The position numbers and the translations under genes are program-made. Under the pieces are notes generated by a model, which saw only the letters and a list, made by a program, of their open reading frames with translations, ran no database searches and was not told the origin of the DNA. DNA of 64,000 bases from the NCBI RefSeq assembly GCF_002355735.1, contig NZ_AP014879.1:372001-436000 (forward strand), read 5' to 3'. Source of the DNA: Sulfuricaulis limicola (GTDB lineage: Bacteria > Pseudomonadota > Gammaproteobacteria > Acidiferrobacterales > Sulfurifustaceae). Below, in pieces: positions 56,085-63,882 of the stretch. Position 1 is the stretch's first letter. Each line of letters begins with the position of its first letter.

Positions 56085-57110
56085 ATGCAAACCAATACCA
56101 CAGGTATCTTATGCAGCACCTTGGCCAGGACGTGCGTCGCCGCCGCGGCCACGCTGGGCCTGCTGGCTCCGGCAGCAGCCGCGGGCTGGGAGCCGACCAA
56201 ACCGGTGGAGTTCGTCATTCCCGCCGGCACCGGCGGCGGCGCTGACCAGATGGCGCGCTTCATCCAGGGCATGGTCACCAAGCACAACCTGATGAAGCAG
56301 CCGATGGTGGTGGTCAACAAGTCGGGCGGCGCGGGCGGCGAGGGTTTTCTTTACGTCAAGGAACACAACGGCGATCCGCACAAGATCATCATCACCCTGA
56401 GCAACCTGTTCACCACGCCGCTGGCGACCGGCATTCCGTTCAACTGGAAGGAGCTGACGCCGGTGTCGATGCTGGCGCTCGACGAGTTCGTGCTGTGGGT
56501 CAACGCCGAAGCGCCGTACAAGACCGCCAAGGAATATCTTGACGCGGTGAAGGCCGGCGGCGACAACCAGTTCAAGATGGCCGGCACCGGCTCGAAGCAG
56601 GAAGACCAGATCATCACGGTCGCGCTCGACAAGTTCACCGGCAAGAAATTCACCTACGTTCCATTCAAGGGCGGCGGTGACGTCGCCGTGCAGCTGGTCG
56701 GCGGTCACGTGAATTCCAGCGTGAACAATCCGATCGAGGCCGTGGCCCACTGGCGCGCCGGCAAGCTGCGTCCGCTGTGCGTGTTCGACGACAAGCGCAT
56801 GCCGTACAAGGAAAAGGTCACCGACACCATGGCCTGGAGCGACATTCCCACCTGCATGGAGTCCGGCGTGAAAGTGGACTACCTGATGCTGCGCGGCATT
56901 TTCATGCCCGGCGGCGTCAGCCAGGACCAGGTGAATTACTACATCAACCTGTTCAAGCAGGTGCGCGCGCTGCCGGAGTGGAAGGAGTTCATGGAGAAGG
57001 GCGCGTTCAACCAGAGCTTCATGACCGGCAAGGAATACGCCGGCTGGGTGGAGAAGGCAGAGGCGACTCATAAAACGCTGATGAAGGACGCCGGATTTCT
57101 CGCACAGTAA
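56085..57110 (+). CDS. tctC: TctC-family periplasmic solute-binding protein
   Basis: 341 aa with a signal peptide ending near PAAAAGW. The mature start WEPTKPVEFVIPAGTGGGAD is the TctC/BugT signature, and VPFKGGGDVAVQLVGGHV is the second conserved region. It captures a carboxylate for the tripartite tricarboxylate transporter encoded next. The substrate is not readable; the glyoxylate/glycolate genes upstream make a small hydroxy or keto acid plausible. Confidence 0.9.
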   Translation: MQTNTTGILCSTLARTCVAAAATLGLLAPAAAAGWEPTKPVEFVIPAGTGGGADQMARFIQGMVTKHNLMKQPMVVVNKSGGAGGEGFLYVKEHNGDPHKIIITLSNLFTTPLATGIPFNWKELTPVSMLALDEFVLWVNAEAPYKTAKEYLDAVKAGGDNQFKMAGTGSKQEDQIITVALDKFTGKKFTYVPFKGGGDVAVQLVGGHVNSSVNNPIEAVAHWRAGKLRPLCVFDDKRMPYKEKVTDTMAWSDIPTCMESGVKVDYLMLRGIFMPGGVSQDQVNYYINLFKQVRALPEWKEFMEKGAFNQSFMTGKEYAGWVEKAEATHKTLMKDAGFLAQ

Positions 57111-57146
57111 CAATACCGGCTGGTAAAGACGTCGAGCAACAAATGG

Positions 57147-57187
57147 AACAGGGTGAAGATTGTCGTCAGGTCTTCACCCTGTTTTTT
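57147..57187 (+). terminator. Terminator/attenuator between tctC and tctB
   Basis: CAGGGTGAAGA (57149-57159) pairs with TCTTCACCCTG (57171-57181) and is followed by TTTTTT. It would keep the binding protein in excess over the membrane subunits. Confidence 0.88.
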
Positions 57188-57221
57188 GTCCCGGCGCGGG
57201 ATGTGACGGAGGAGCCAGAAG

Positions 57222-57737
57222 ATGAGCGATGACGGGCATCACGAAAGCGGGGCCCATCGCGGCGTTTCTACGAAGACGATGGAAATCGTCGTGGCGCTGC
57301 TGACCCTCGCCCTCGGGCTGGTGGTGATTTACGACAGCCGCCGCGTCGGCGCCGGCTGGGCCGAGGACGGCCCGCAGGCCGGCTATTTCCCGTTTTACAT
57401 CGGCATTATTCTCTGTTTCGCCAGCGCCTGGACCCTGTGGCAGACATTGTTCTCCGGCAAGGCCGCCGCCGGCGTCTTCGTCAGCCATAAAAAACTCCGG
57501 CTGGTGCTTTCGGTGTTCGTCCCGGCCGTGATCTACGTGGCCGCGACCTGGTTCATCGGCATTTACGTCGCCTCCGCTGCGTTCATCGGCGTATTCATGT
57601 ACTGGCATGGCCGCTTCGCCTGGAGCCGGATCGTCCCGGTCAGCCTGAGCGTGCCGGTGGCCATGTTCCTGCTGTTCGAGGTCTGGTTCCTGGTGCCCCT
57701 ACCCAAGGGCCCGCTGGAGGCATTGATCGGTTACTGA
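57222..57737 (+). CDS. tctB: TctB-family small membrane subunit
   Basis: 171 aa with four membrane helices. GWAEDGPQAGYFPFYIG near residues 44-60 is a typical TctB stretch. It lies between tctC and tctA as in other tripartite tricarboxylate transporters. Confidence 0.85.
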   Translation: MSDDGHHESGAHRGVSTKTMEIVVALLTLALGLVVIYDSRRVGAGWAEDGPQAGYFPFYIGIILCFASAWTLWQTLFSGKAAAGVFVSHKKLRLVLSVFVPAVIYVAATWFIGIYVASAAFIGVFMYWHGRFAWSRIVPVSLSVPVAMFLLFEVWFLVPLPKGPLEALIGY

Positions 57738-57825
57738 CGCCGGGGGCGAAGGCCCCTGGCATGTGTTACTCAGGATGACGGGGATTAGCGACCGTCGTCC
57801 GCAACAAGGGGGAGGGGAAGCGAGC

Positions 57826-59352
57826 GTGGAAGAATTCAGCAGCCTGATGCAGGGCTTCAGCGTCGCGCTCACGTATCACAACCTGCTGTTCATGTTCGTC
57901 GGCATCCTGCTGGGAGTGCTGATCGGTGTGCTGCCCGGGCTCGGCGGCGCCAACGGCGTGGCGATCCTGCTGCCGCTCACCTTCACCATGCCGCCCACCA
58001 GCGCCATCATCATGCTGTCGTGCATCTACTGGGGCGCGCTGTTCGGCGGCGCCATCACTTCCATTTTGTTCAACATACCGGGCGAGCCGTGGTCGGTGGC
58101 GACCACCTTCGACGGCCATCCGATGGCCAAGGCCGGCCGCGCTGGCGAGGCCCTGACCGCCGCCTTCACCTCGTCTTTCATCGGCGCCCTGATCGCGGTC
58201 ATCGTGATTACCTTTCTGGCGCCGCTGGTGGCGAAATTCTCCCTGAAGTTCGGACCACCGGAATTTTTCGCGGTGCAGTTGCTCACCTTCTGCAGCTTCG
58301 TCGGTCTCGGCAAGGGTCATCCGGCCAAGACCATCGCCGCCATGATGCTCGGCTTTGCGCTCGCCGCCGTCGGCCTCGACACCGTCACCGGCACCCTGCG
58401 TATGACCTTCGGTACCACCGAACTGCTGCGCGGCTTCGACTTCCTGATCGCGGTGATCGGCCTGTTCGGCATCGGCGAGATCCTGCTCACCATGGAGGAA
58501 GGACTGGCGTTCAAGGGCGTGCACGCGCGCATCAACCCGCGCGTGGTGTGGCACACCTGGAAGCAGCTGCCGAAATACTGGATGACGGCCTTGCGCGGCA
58601 CGCTGATCGGCTGCTGGATGGGCATCACCCCGGGCGGCGCCACGCCGGCCTCGTTCATGAGCTACGGCATCGCCAAGCGCTTCTCCAAGACCGGCGAGAA
58701 ATTCGGCACCGGCGAGATGGAGGGCGTGGTGGCGCCGGAAACCGCGGCGCACGCCGCCGGCACCAGCGCGCTGCTGCCGATGCTGACGCTCGGCATCCCG
58801 GGCTCGCCCACCGCCGCCGTGCTGCTCGGCGGCCTGCTGATCTGGGGCCTGCAACCGGGTCCGCTGCTGTTCGTGGAGCAAAAGGACTTCGTGTGGGGCC
58901 TGATCGCCAGCATGTATCTCGGCAACATCGTCGGCCTGATCATCGTGCTGACCACGGTGCCGTGGTGGGCGGCGATCCTGCGCGTGCCGTTTTCCATCAT
59001 CGCGCCCATAATAGTCGTGATCTGCGCCATCGGCGCCTATACCGTGCACAACGCCATGCTGGACGTGGCGCTGATGCTGGTGTTCGGCGTCGTGGGCTAT
59101 CTGTTCAAGAAACTGGATTACCCGCTGGCGCCGCTGGTGCTGGCGCTGGTGCTGGGCGACATGGCGGAAAGCTCGTTCCGCCAGTCCATGCTGCTGTCGC
59201 GCGGCGAGGTGTCGATTTTCTGGTCCAACGGCCTGGTCGGCAGCATCTGCGCGCTGGCGATGCTGATGCTGTTCTGGCCGGTGATCACGAAGCTGCTGGC
59301 GCGCCTGCGCCGCGGCGACAACGACCTGGACGAAGCGCGTCCGGTGGAATAA
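57826..59352 (+). CDS. tctA: TctA-family large membrane subunit
   Basis: 508 aa from GTG 57826, chosen because GGGGAGGGGAAG is upstream and the N-terminus then matches the family (FSVALTYHNLLFMFVGILLG). About 11 helices are present. The signatures GVLPGLGGANGVAILLPLTF and its second copy GITPGGATPASFMSYG, plus LTLGIPGSPTAAVLLGGLLI, are intact. It forms the sodium- or proton-driven channel of the transporter. Confidence 0.92.
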   Translation: MEEFSSLMQGFSVALTYHNLLFMFVGILLGVLIGVLPGLGGANGVAILLPLTFTMPPTSAIIMLSCIYWGALFGGAITSILFNIPGEPWSVATTFDGHPMAKAGRAGEALTAAFTSSFIGALIAVIVITFLAPLVAKFSLKFGPPEFFAVQLLTFCSFVGLGKGHPAKTIAAMMLGFALAAVGLDTVTGTLRMTFGTTELLRGFDFLIAVIGLFGIGEILLTMEEGLAFKGVHARINPRVVWHTWKQLPKYWMTALRGTLIGCWMGITPGGATPASFMSYGIAKRFSKTGEKFGTGEMEGVVAPETAAHAAGTSALLPMLTLGIPGSPTAAVLLGGLLIWGLQPGPLLFVEQKDFVWGLIASMYLGNIVGLIIVLTTVPWWAAILRVPFSIIAPIIVVICAIGAYTVHNAMLDVALMLVFGVVGYLFKKLDYPLAPLVLALVLGDMAESSFRQSMLLSRGEVSIFWSNGLVGSICALAMLMLFWPVITKLLARLRRGDNDLDEARPVE

Positions 59353-59362
59353 AACCTTTAAT

Positions 59363-59494
59363 GAATTAAATGGACAGGATTAACAGGATTTACAGGATTA
59401 AATAATTTGCGAATAAAAATCTTGTTAATCCTGTGAATCCTGTCTAATTTTCTCTTTTTGTTATGGGTTCTTTAGATACAGGAAATCCTGTCTA
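59363..59494. repeat. Palindromic repeat type B, copy 2 (after tctA)
   Basis: GACAGGATTAACAGGATT (from 59373) and AATCCTGTGAATCCTGTC (to 59444) repeat the type B hairpin. A further ACAGGAAATCCTGT palindrome at about 59478-59491 extends it. Confidence 0.88.
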
Positions 59495-59527
59495 TTCTTT
59501 TTCTTAAGCGGTTCTGAGGAGAAAGCC

Positions 59528-60361
59528 ATGCCGGTAATCGCCATGAATCAGGAGATGGGCTCGCAGGGCAAGCTCGTCGCCGAAAAGCTCGCCGAGGAAC
59601 TCGGGCTGGAGATTGTGCGCCACGAAATCATCGATCACGTGGCGCAGAAGATGCACATGCGCAAGAGTGCGTTGCAGCGCTTCCTCGAGGGCAAGTCCGG
59701 CCTGCTGGAGCGCTGGGGCACGGACGAGGCCAGCCTGGCGCTGTTCAAGGTCGAGGAAATCCTCGACCTGGCGGCCAAGGGCAACGTCATCATCCGTGGC
59801 TGGGGCGCGACCCATATCCTGCGCCCGATCCCGCATATCCCGTGCGTGCGCGTCGGCGCGCCGTTCGCCACGCGTCTCAAGTGGGTCATGGATTCGCTCG
59901 GCACCGACGACGAGGACATGGTGGCCGAGGAGATCCGCCACAGCGACGCGGCGCACCGGGCCAACATGCAGCACCAGTTCGGCGTCGGCTGGGGCGAGCC
60001 CATGCAGTACGACATCACGCTCAACACCGAGCGCCTGTCGGTGGCGACCTGCGTCGAGATGATCAAGGCGCTGCTGAAGCGCCCCGAATTCGAGGAGACG
60101 CCGGAATCGCGCGCCAAGCTCGCCAACCTCACGCTCGAATACCACACACGCGCGGCCCTGCGCGCCAGCCCCCGGACCGCCGACGTCAAGATCTCGATCA
60201 GCGCGGACAATGGCAAGGTCAGGCTCGAGGGCATCGCCGCCAGCCCCGACGAGCAGCACGCCATCACCGAGGTGGTGTCGCAGGTCGCGGGCGTGAAGGG
60301 CGTGAGCAACAAGCTCAAGGTCATGAAGGATGTCAGGATTTTTCCGTCGTCCAGGACCTAG
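59528..60361 (+). CDS. Cytidylate-kinase-like protein with C-terminal BON domain
   Basis: 277 aa. The first 195 residues resemble the cytidylate kinase-like family (MNQEMGSQGKLVAEKLAEEL as a P-loop-like start, NVIIRGWGATHILRPIPHI). The end (VKISISADNGKVRLEGIAAS ... VAGVKGVSNKLKV) is a BON domain, which usually binds membranes or phospholipids. The fusion is uncommon. It follows the tct operon across a repeat and AGGAGAAAGCC precedes the ATG. Substrate is unknown. Confidence 0.75.
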   Translation: MPVIAMNQEMGSQGKLVAEKLAEELGLEIVRHEIIDHVAQKMHMRKSALQRFLEGKSGLLERWGTDEASLALFKVEEILDLAAKGNVIIRGWGATHILRPIPHIPCVRVGAPFATRLKWVMDSLGTDDEDMVAEEIRHSDAAHRANMQHQFGVGWGEPMQYDITLNTERLSVATCVEMIKALLKRPEFEETPESRAKLANLTLEYHTRAALRASPRTADVKISISADNGKVRLEGIAASPDEQHAITEVVSQVAGVKGVSNKLKVMKDVRIFPSSRT

Positions 60362-60476
60362 GGCCCCGACCCGGTTTCCCTTTCTTTTTTGTGTGACCCC
60401 GGCCGCGGCGGATTTCCTCCCGTGGCATGAAACCCGCCTGCTTGAAGATCGCCGCCCGACGGGTCAGGATAGCGGC

Positions 60477-60818
60477 ATGATTCGTCTGACCAAAGCCTTG
60501 AACGCCTGGGGCACCCCGGAGTTCGAGGGCGCCCTCAAGCAGGAAATCGAGCAGCTGGATGGGGCGCAGCTGCCCTTGCAGCAGGGGCTGAAAACCGGCA
60601 GTTATGCCCTGGCCGGGCACAAGGCGATGCTCATCAGCACCTCCGAGGACGCGGGCATCATCCGCGTGAAGGCCGGCATCTTCTATTCCGGCATCCTCAC
60701 TGGTTGCGCCTGTGCTGACGACCCCACGCCGGTCAACGAGGAAAGCGAGTACTGCGTAGTACAATTGGATATCGATAAACAGACGGCTGAAACGGCAATA
60801 TCTTTGTTAGCGGAATAA
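60477..60818 (+). CDS. Conserved-looking small protein of unknown function
   Basis: 113 aa from ATG 60477. The sequence has AGIFYSGILTGCACADDPTP with two cysteines and an acidic C-terminal half, and no membrane helix. It ends 12 bases before the yebC-type gene and is probably co-transcribed with it. I do not recognise a named family. Confidence 0.6.
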   Translation: MIRLTKALNAWGTPEFEGALKQEIEQLDGAQLPLQQGLKTGSYALAGHKAMLISTSEDAGIIRVKAGIFYSGILTGCACADDPTPVNEESEYCVVQLDIDKQTAETAISLLAE

Positions 60819-60830
60819 GAGGACGTAAGC

Positions 60831-61532
60831 ATGGGTGCGCAGTGGAAAACCAAGATCAAGGAAACGACGGCCGCTGCCAAGGGCCGCATCTTCACCAAGT
60901 TGGCGAAGGAAATCATGGTGGCGGCGCGCGCCGGCGCCGATCCGGAGATGAACTCCAAGCTGCGCATGTCGATTGACCAGGCCAAGAAGGCGTCCATGCC
61001 CAAGGACACCATCGAGCGCGCCATCAAGAAGGGCGCCGGGCTGCTGGACGACGGCGTGACCTTCGAGAAAGTCATCTACGAAGGCTTCGCCCCGCACCGC
61101 GTGCCGGTGATCGTCGAATGCCTGACCGACAACGTGAACCGCACCGTTACCAACATCCGCATCCTGTTTCGCAAGGGGCAGCTCGGCAACTCGGGTTCGG
61201 TGGCCTGGGATTTTGACTATCTCGGGATGATCGAAGCCACCCCGGCCGCCGCCGGCGCGGACGCGGAGACTGCCGCCATCGAGGCCGGCGCCAGCGACCT
61301 GGAGCCGGCCGAAAACGGCGCCACGCTGTTTCTCACCGCGCCGTCCGATCTGGACGCGGTATCCCGCGCCCTGCCGGCGCAGGGATTCACCGTGCAGTCC
61401 GCCCAGCTCGGCTACCGCCCGAAAAATCCGGTGACGCTGGGCGCCACCGAGCGTGCCGAGGTCGAGGCGTTCCTGGAGGAAGTGGATGCCGACGACGATG
61501 TGCAGAACGTTTATGCGGGGCTGGCGGATTGA
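60831..61532 (+). CDS. YebC/PmpR-family DNA-binding regulatory protein
   Basis: 233 aa. It has [20 protein letters not shown], the conserved N-terminal helix block, [16 protein letters not shown], and [21 protein letters not shown] (given in part). The N-terminus [18 protein letters not shown] differs from the usual MAGHSKWANIKHRK, placing it in a divergent YebC subgroup. Members regulate transcription or assist ribosomes at difficult motifs. It converges with lexA. Confidence 0.88.
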   Translation: MGAQWKTKIKETTAAAKGRIFTKLAKEIMVAARAGADPEMNSKLRMSIDQAKKASMPKDTIERAIKKGAGLLDDGVTFEKVIYEGFAPHRVPVIVECLTDNVNRTVTNIRILFRKGQLGNSGSVAWDFDYLGMIEATPAAAGADAETAAIEAGASDLEPAENGATLFLTAPSDLDAVSRALPAQGFTVQSAQLGYRPKNPVTLGATERAEVEAFLEEVDADDDVQNVYAGLAD

Positions 61533-61592
61533 TGCCGGGCGATCCCGGTCAGCACGTCCCGGATTGAATATCTTTTCAGGTGAGACGCGGGC

Positions 61593-62213
61593 CTACATGC
61601 GCTCGCGCAGTACGCCGACACCAAGACCCTCAATTGCAAGTGTGTCTGCGCGCAGGTCGATCTCGATCGGATTGAAATCAGGATTCTCGGGGAGCAGGCG
61701 GATGAGATAGGCGCTGCGCTGGTGGAAGCGTTTGACCGTGACTTCCTCGTCGTTCACCCGCGCCACCACGATGTCGCCACTTTCCGCGCGCCGGGTTTTG
61801 TGCACAGCCAGCAGATCGCCGTCGAGTATCCCCGCATCGCGCATGCTCATTCCCCGTACGCGCAGCAGGTAATCCGCGCGCGGCTTGAACAGGCGCGGAT
61901 CAATCCGGTAATGATCCTCCACGGATTCCACGGCCAGGATCGGCGCGCCCGCCGCCACCCGGCCCACCACCGGCAACGAGAATTCCGGCGATTGCGCGCC
62001 TTGCGCCACGATTCTTATCCCCCGCGAAGCCCCCGGCGTCATTTCGATGACGCCCTTGGCTTCGAGCGCGCGCAGATGGGATTCGGCGGCGTTGGGTGAT
62101 TTGAAGCCGAGTGCCGCGCAGATGTCCGCGCGCGTCGGCGGCAGGCCGGATTTTTCGATGTGGCGGCGGATGAGGTCGAGGATTTCCTGCTGACGCCGGG
62201 TGAGTTCGAGCAC
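61593..62213 (-). CDS. lexA: SOS repressor LexA
   Basis: 206 aa from GTG 62213. The winged-helix domain begins [20 protein letters not shown] and contains [20 protein letters not shown]. The self-cleavage site Ala88-Gly89 lies in [11 protein letters not shown], and the catalytic pair is Ser123 ([13 protein letters not shown]) and Lys161 (VTVKRF), so the repressor looks fully functional. Only eight bases separate its start from the intI stop on the same strand, and no CTG-N10-CAG box lies in the roughly 180 bases before it, so expression probably comes from the intI promoter. Confidence 0.95.
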   Translation of the reverse strand: MLELTRRQQEILDLIRRHIEKSGLPPTRADICAALGFKSPNAAESHLRALEAKGVIEMTPGASRGIRIVAQGAQSPEFSLPVVGRVAAGAPILAVESVEDHYRIDPRLFKPRADYLLRVRGMSMRDAGILDGDLLAVHKTRRAESGDIVVARVNDEEVTVKRFHQRSAYLIRLLPENPDFNPIEIDLRADTLAIEGLGVGVLRERM

Positions 62214-62221
62214 GGGCTATC

Positions 62222-63274
62222 TCACATTCCGCCGGAATGGCCTGAAACAGAAACGCCCCAGGGGATGCGCAGCTCGCGCGCGTGAAATGGCAGTGACGTA
62301 CCGGTTTGCGGTGCGTCGCTATCGAGCGGACTGAGGACAGCCCGTCCGCCACGATTCAGGACATGGGTATAGATCATGGTTGTCGAAACATTGTTGTGAC
62401 CAAGCAATTCCTGCACGGTACGGATGTCATAACCGGACTGCAACAGATGGGTGGCGAACGAATGCCTGAGCGTATGCGGCGTCGCGGGCTTGTGAATCCC
62501 GGCATCGCGCAAGGCCTGGCGCATGGCCCGCTGAACATTGGCCTCATGCGCATGCCAGCGCCGGGTGATGCCGCTTCTCGGGTCGAGCGATAACCTGCTG
62601 GAGGGGAACACGTATTGCCACCCCCACTCGCGCCCGGCATTCGGATATTTGCGCGCCAGGGCAAAGGGCAGGTAGACGTCGCCGTAGCCTGCCCGGAGGT
62701 CGGAATCGTGCAGCCGTTTCACCCGTGCCAGGTGGTGGGTGAGCGGCGCCACCAGCGAGGCGGGCAGCATCGTGACGCGGTCCTTGGCGCCCTTGCCCTC
62801 GCGGATGACGATCTCGCCGCGGGCAAAATCCACGTCCTTCACGCGCAGGCGCAGGCACTCCATGATGCGCATGCCGGTTCCGTAAATGAGCCGGAGCATG
62901 AGCCCCGGGGTTCCTTCAATGCGGGCAAGCAGGGCATTCACTTCCTCCCGTGTCAGCACCACCGGCAGGCGCTTGGACCGCCGGGCGGACTCGACGTTGT
63001 CGAGCCAGGGCAGGGTCTGTCCAAGCACTTCCTTGTAGAGAAACAGCAGAGCGCTCATGGCCTGATTCTGGGTGGAGGCGGAAACCCGATCGACGACTGC
63101 GAGGTGGGTCAGGAACTTTTCCAGCTCGTGTGCGCCCAGTTCCCGGGGGTGACGTTTGTCGTGGAAGTAGATAAACCGTCTGATCCAATGGATGTATGCT
63201 GATTCGGTGCGCAAGCTGTAGTGTTTACGCCGAATCCGGTCCCGCACCTGATCAAGCAATTTGGGTGGTTGCAT
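62222..63274 (-). CDS. intI: Integron integrase IntI
   Basis: 350 aa tyrosine recombinase. Catalytic residues are Arg126 (YGTGMR), His257 and Arg260 ([12 protein letters not shown]), His283 (LGHNN) and Tyr292 ([12 protein letters not shown]). The additional patch at residues 191-215 ([20 protein letters not shown] then YVFPS) is specific to integron integrases and absent from phage or XerC/D enzymes. ATG 63274 has GGAGGGG just upstream; a TTG 33 bases further out is less likely. It is transcribed away from the cassettes and towards lexA. No frameshift or stop is seen. Confidence 0.96.
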   Translation of the reverse strand: MQPPKLLDQVRDRIRRKHYSLRTESAYIHWIRRFIYFHDKRHPRELGAHELEKFLTHLAVVDRVSASTQNQAMSALLFLYKEVLGQTLPWLDNVESARRSKRLPVVLTREEVNALLARIEGTPGLMLRLIYGTGMRIMECLRLRVKDVDFARGEIVIREGKGAKDRVTMLPASLVAPLTHHLARVKRLHDSDLRAGYGDVYLPFALARKYPNAGREWGWQYVFPSSRLSLDPRSGITRRWHAHEANVQRAMRQALRDAGIHKPATPHTLRHSFATHLLQSGYDIRTVQELLGHNNVSTTMIYTHVLNRGGRAVLSPLDSDAPQTGTSLPFHARELRIPWGVSVSGHSGGM

Positions 63275-63294
63275 GGTTCCCCTCCATGTCGGGT

Positions 63295-63324
63295 TTGTTA
63301 TTTTCAATATTTACGTACTAGAAT
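63295..63324 (+). promoter_or_regulatory. Candidate cassette promoter Pc
   Basis: TTGTTA (63295-63300) and TAGAAT (63319-63324) are 18 bases apart on the + strand, pointing into the cassettes about 100 bases before the attI junction. Integrons usually have such a promoter between intI and attI. Confidence 0.35.
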
Positions 63325-63363
63325 GAACAAATAGCAATAAAAAGAGGCAGTTATGATAAACTA

Positions 63364-63379
63364 CTGTATAAATATACAG
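63364..63379. promoter_or_regulatory. LexA box (SOS box) upstream of intI-lexA
   Basis: CTGTATAAATATACAG, within TACTGTATAAATATACAGTA (63362-63381), differs from the E. coli SOS consensus at one base and has the full CTG-N10-CAG core. It lies 90 bases before the intI start and covers the -10 hexamer of its promoter. Confidence 0.92.
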
Positions 63380-63398
63380 TATTATGTCGTTTTGTAAA
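63371..63398 (-). promoter_or_regulatory. Promoter of intI-lexA
   Basis: On the - strand TTTACA (63398-63393) and TATATT (63376-63371) are separated by 16 bases; each matches five of six sigma-70 positions. The -10 box is inside the LexA box, so repression by occlusion is expected. Confidence 0.6.
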
Positions 63399-63430
63399 GC
63401 GACATTTAGGCCGTCTACTTTTAGTTGGGC
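63384..63430 (+). other. attI-like recombination site of the integron
   Basis: The cassette junction GTTGGGC stands at 63424-63430. Upstream of it an inverted repeat ATGTCG/CGACAT (63384-63389 and 63400-63405) could be an integrase-binding element. The left boundary of attI cannot be fixed from sequence alone. Confidence 0.65.
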
Positions 63431-63439
63431 ATAACCAGA

Positions 63440-63757
63440 ATGCAGCGAGAGAAACCCACCAAGCGTCTTCAGTTTCTTTTTGGCCTTGCGGCAGTTTGGC
63501 TTGTTGTGGCGGCCCTGCTCATCCTGCAACTGTGGCCCGACCTACCGAAAACCGATCTTGGGTGGTTTCTTCTAGTTGTAGTTGGTCCTCCCGCTTATGT
63601 CGCGGGTGAAGGGTTTTTTGGGTGGCTCTTCTCCGAGAAGCACGGCAAAGAAATCTCAACGAAACAGTTTTCGTGGCTGCGAGTAGCGCTCGCGTTTGTT
63701 GTGGTGGCGGTTGTCTTCGGTCTCAGTATTGTTGTTTCGTCTATCCTCAAACAATGA
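63440..63757 (+). CDS. Gene cassette 1: small membrane protein
   Basis: 105 aa from ATG 63440, 15 bases inside the cassette. Hydrophobic stretches are FGLAAVWLVVAALLILQL, WFLLVVVGPPAYVAG and VALAFVVVAVVFGLSIVVSS, so two or three membrane helices are likely. No family is recognised. Codon use and base composition are AT-richer than the chromosome around it, which fits a horizontally acquired cassette. It ends nine bases before attC. Confidence 0.75.
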   Translation: MQREKPTKRLQFLFGLAAVWLVVAALLILQLWPDLPKTDLGWFLLVVVGPPAYVAGEGFFGWLFSEKHGKEISTKQFSWLRVALAFVVVAVVFGLSIVVSSILKQ

Positions 63758-63765
63758 ACATTCAT

Positions 63766-63830
63766 GCCCAACAAGCGCTTCGAGGCGGACGCGCCATACA
63801 GCGGCGCGCCGCTCAAGCGCGGCGTTAGCC
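63766..63830 (+). other. attC recombination site of cassette 1
   Basis: R'' GCCCAAC (63766-63772) and R' GTTAGCC (63824-63830) bound a 65-bp imperfect palindrome. The inner arms GCGCTT-c-GAG-GCGG-a-CGCGCC and GGCGCG-CCGC-CTC-AAGCGC-type sequence pair with two extrahelical bases and a short ATACAGC loop, as needed for folded single-strand recombination. The R'' is the exact complement of the GTTGGGC at the cassette's left end, proving one unit. Confidence 0.92.
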
Positions 63831-63857
63831 GCCAAAAATCCATTTACTTGCGGTGTA

Positions 63858-63875
63858 TGCATATAGTGCATATAC
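63858..63875 (+). promoter_or_regulatory. Repeated motif before the cassette-2 toxin gene
   Basis: TGCATATA occurs twice in tandem (63858-63865 and 63867-63874) just before the start codon, within a partly palindromic GTATGCATATAGTGCATATAC. It could be the cassette's own promoter/operator, as expected for autoregulated toxin-antitoxin genes. Confidence 0.35.
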
Positions 63876-63882
63876 TGAATCA

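Noticed and set aside
57766-59049. A 427-codon open frame on the - strand opposite tctA
   Set aside because: Same cause: antisense shadow of a GC-rich membrane-protein gene.
62222-63274. The tyrosine recombinase as a prophage or genomic-island integrase
   Set aside because: The integron-specific patch ([16 protein letters not shown]) and the adjacent attC identify it as IntI; there are no phage genes or tRNA att site.
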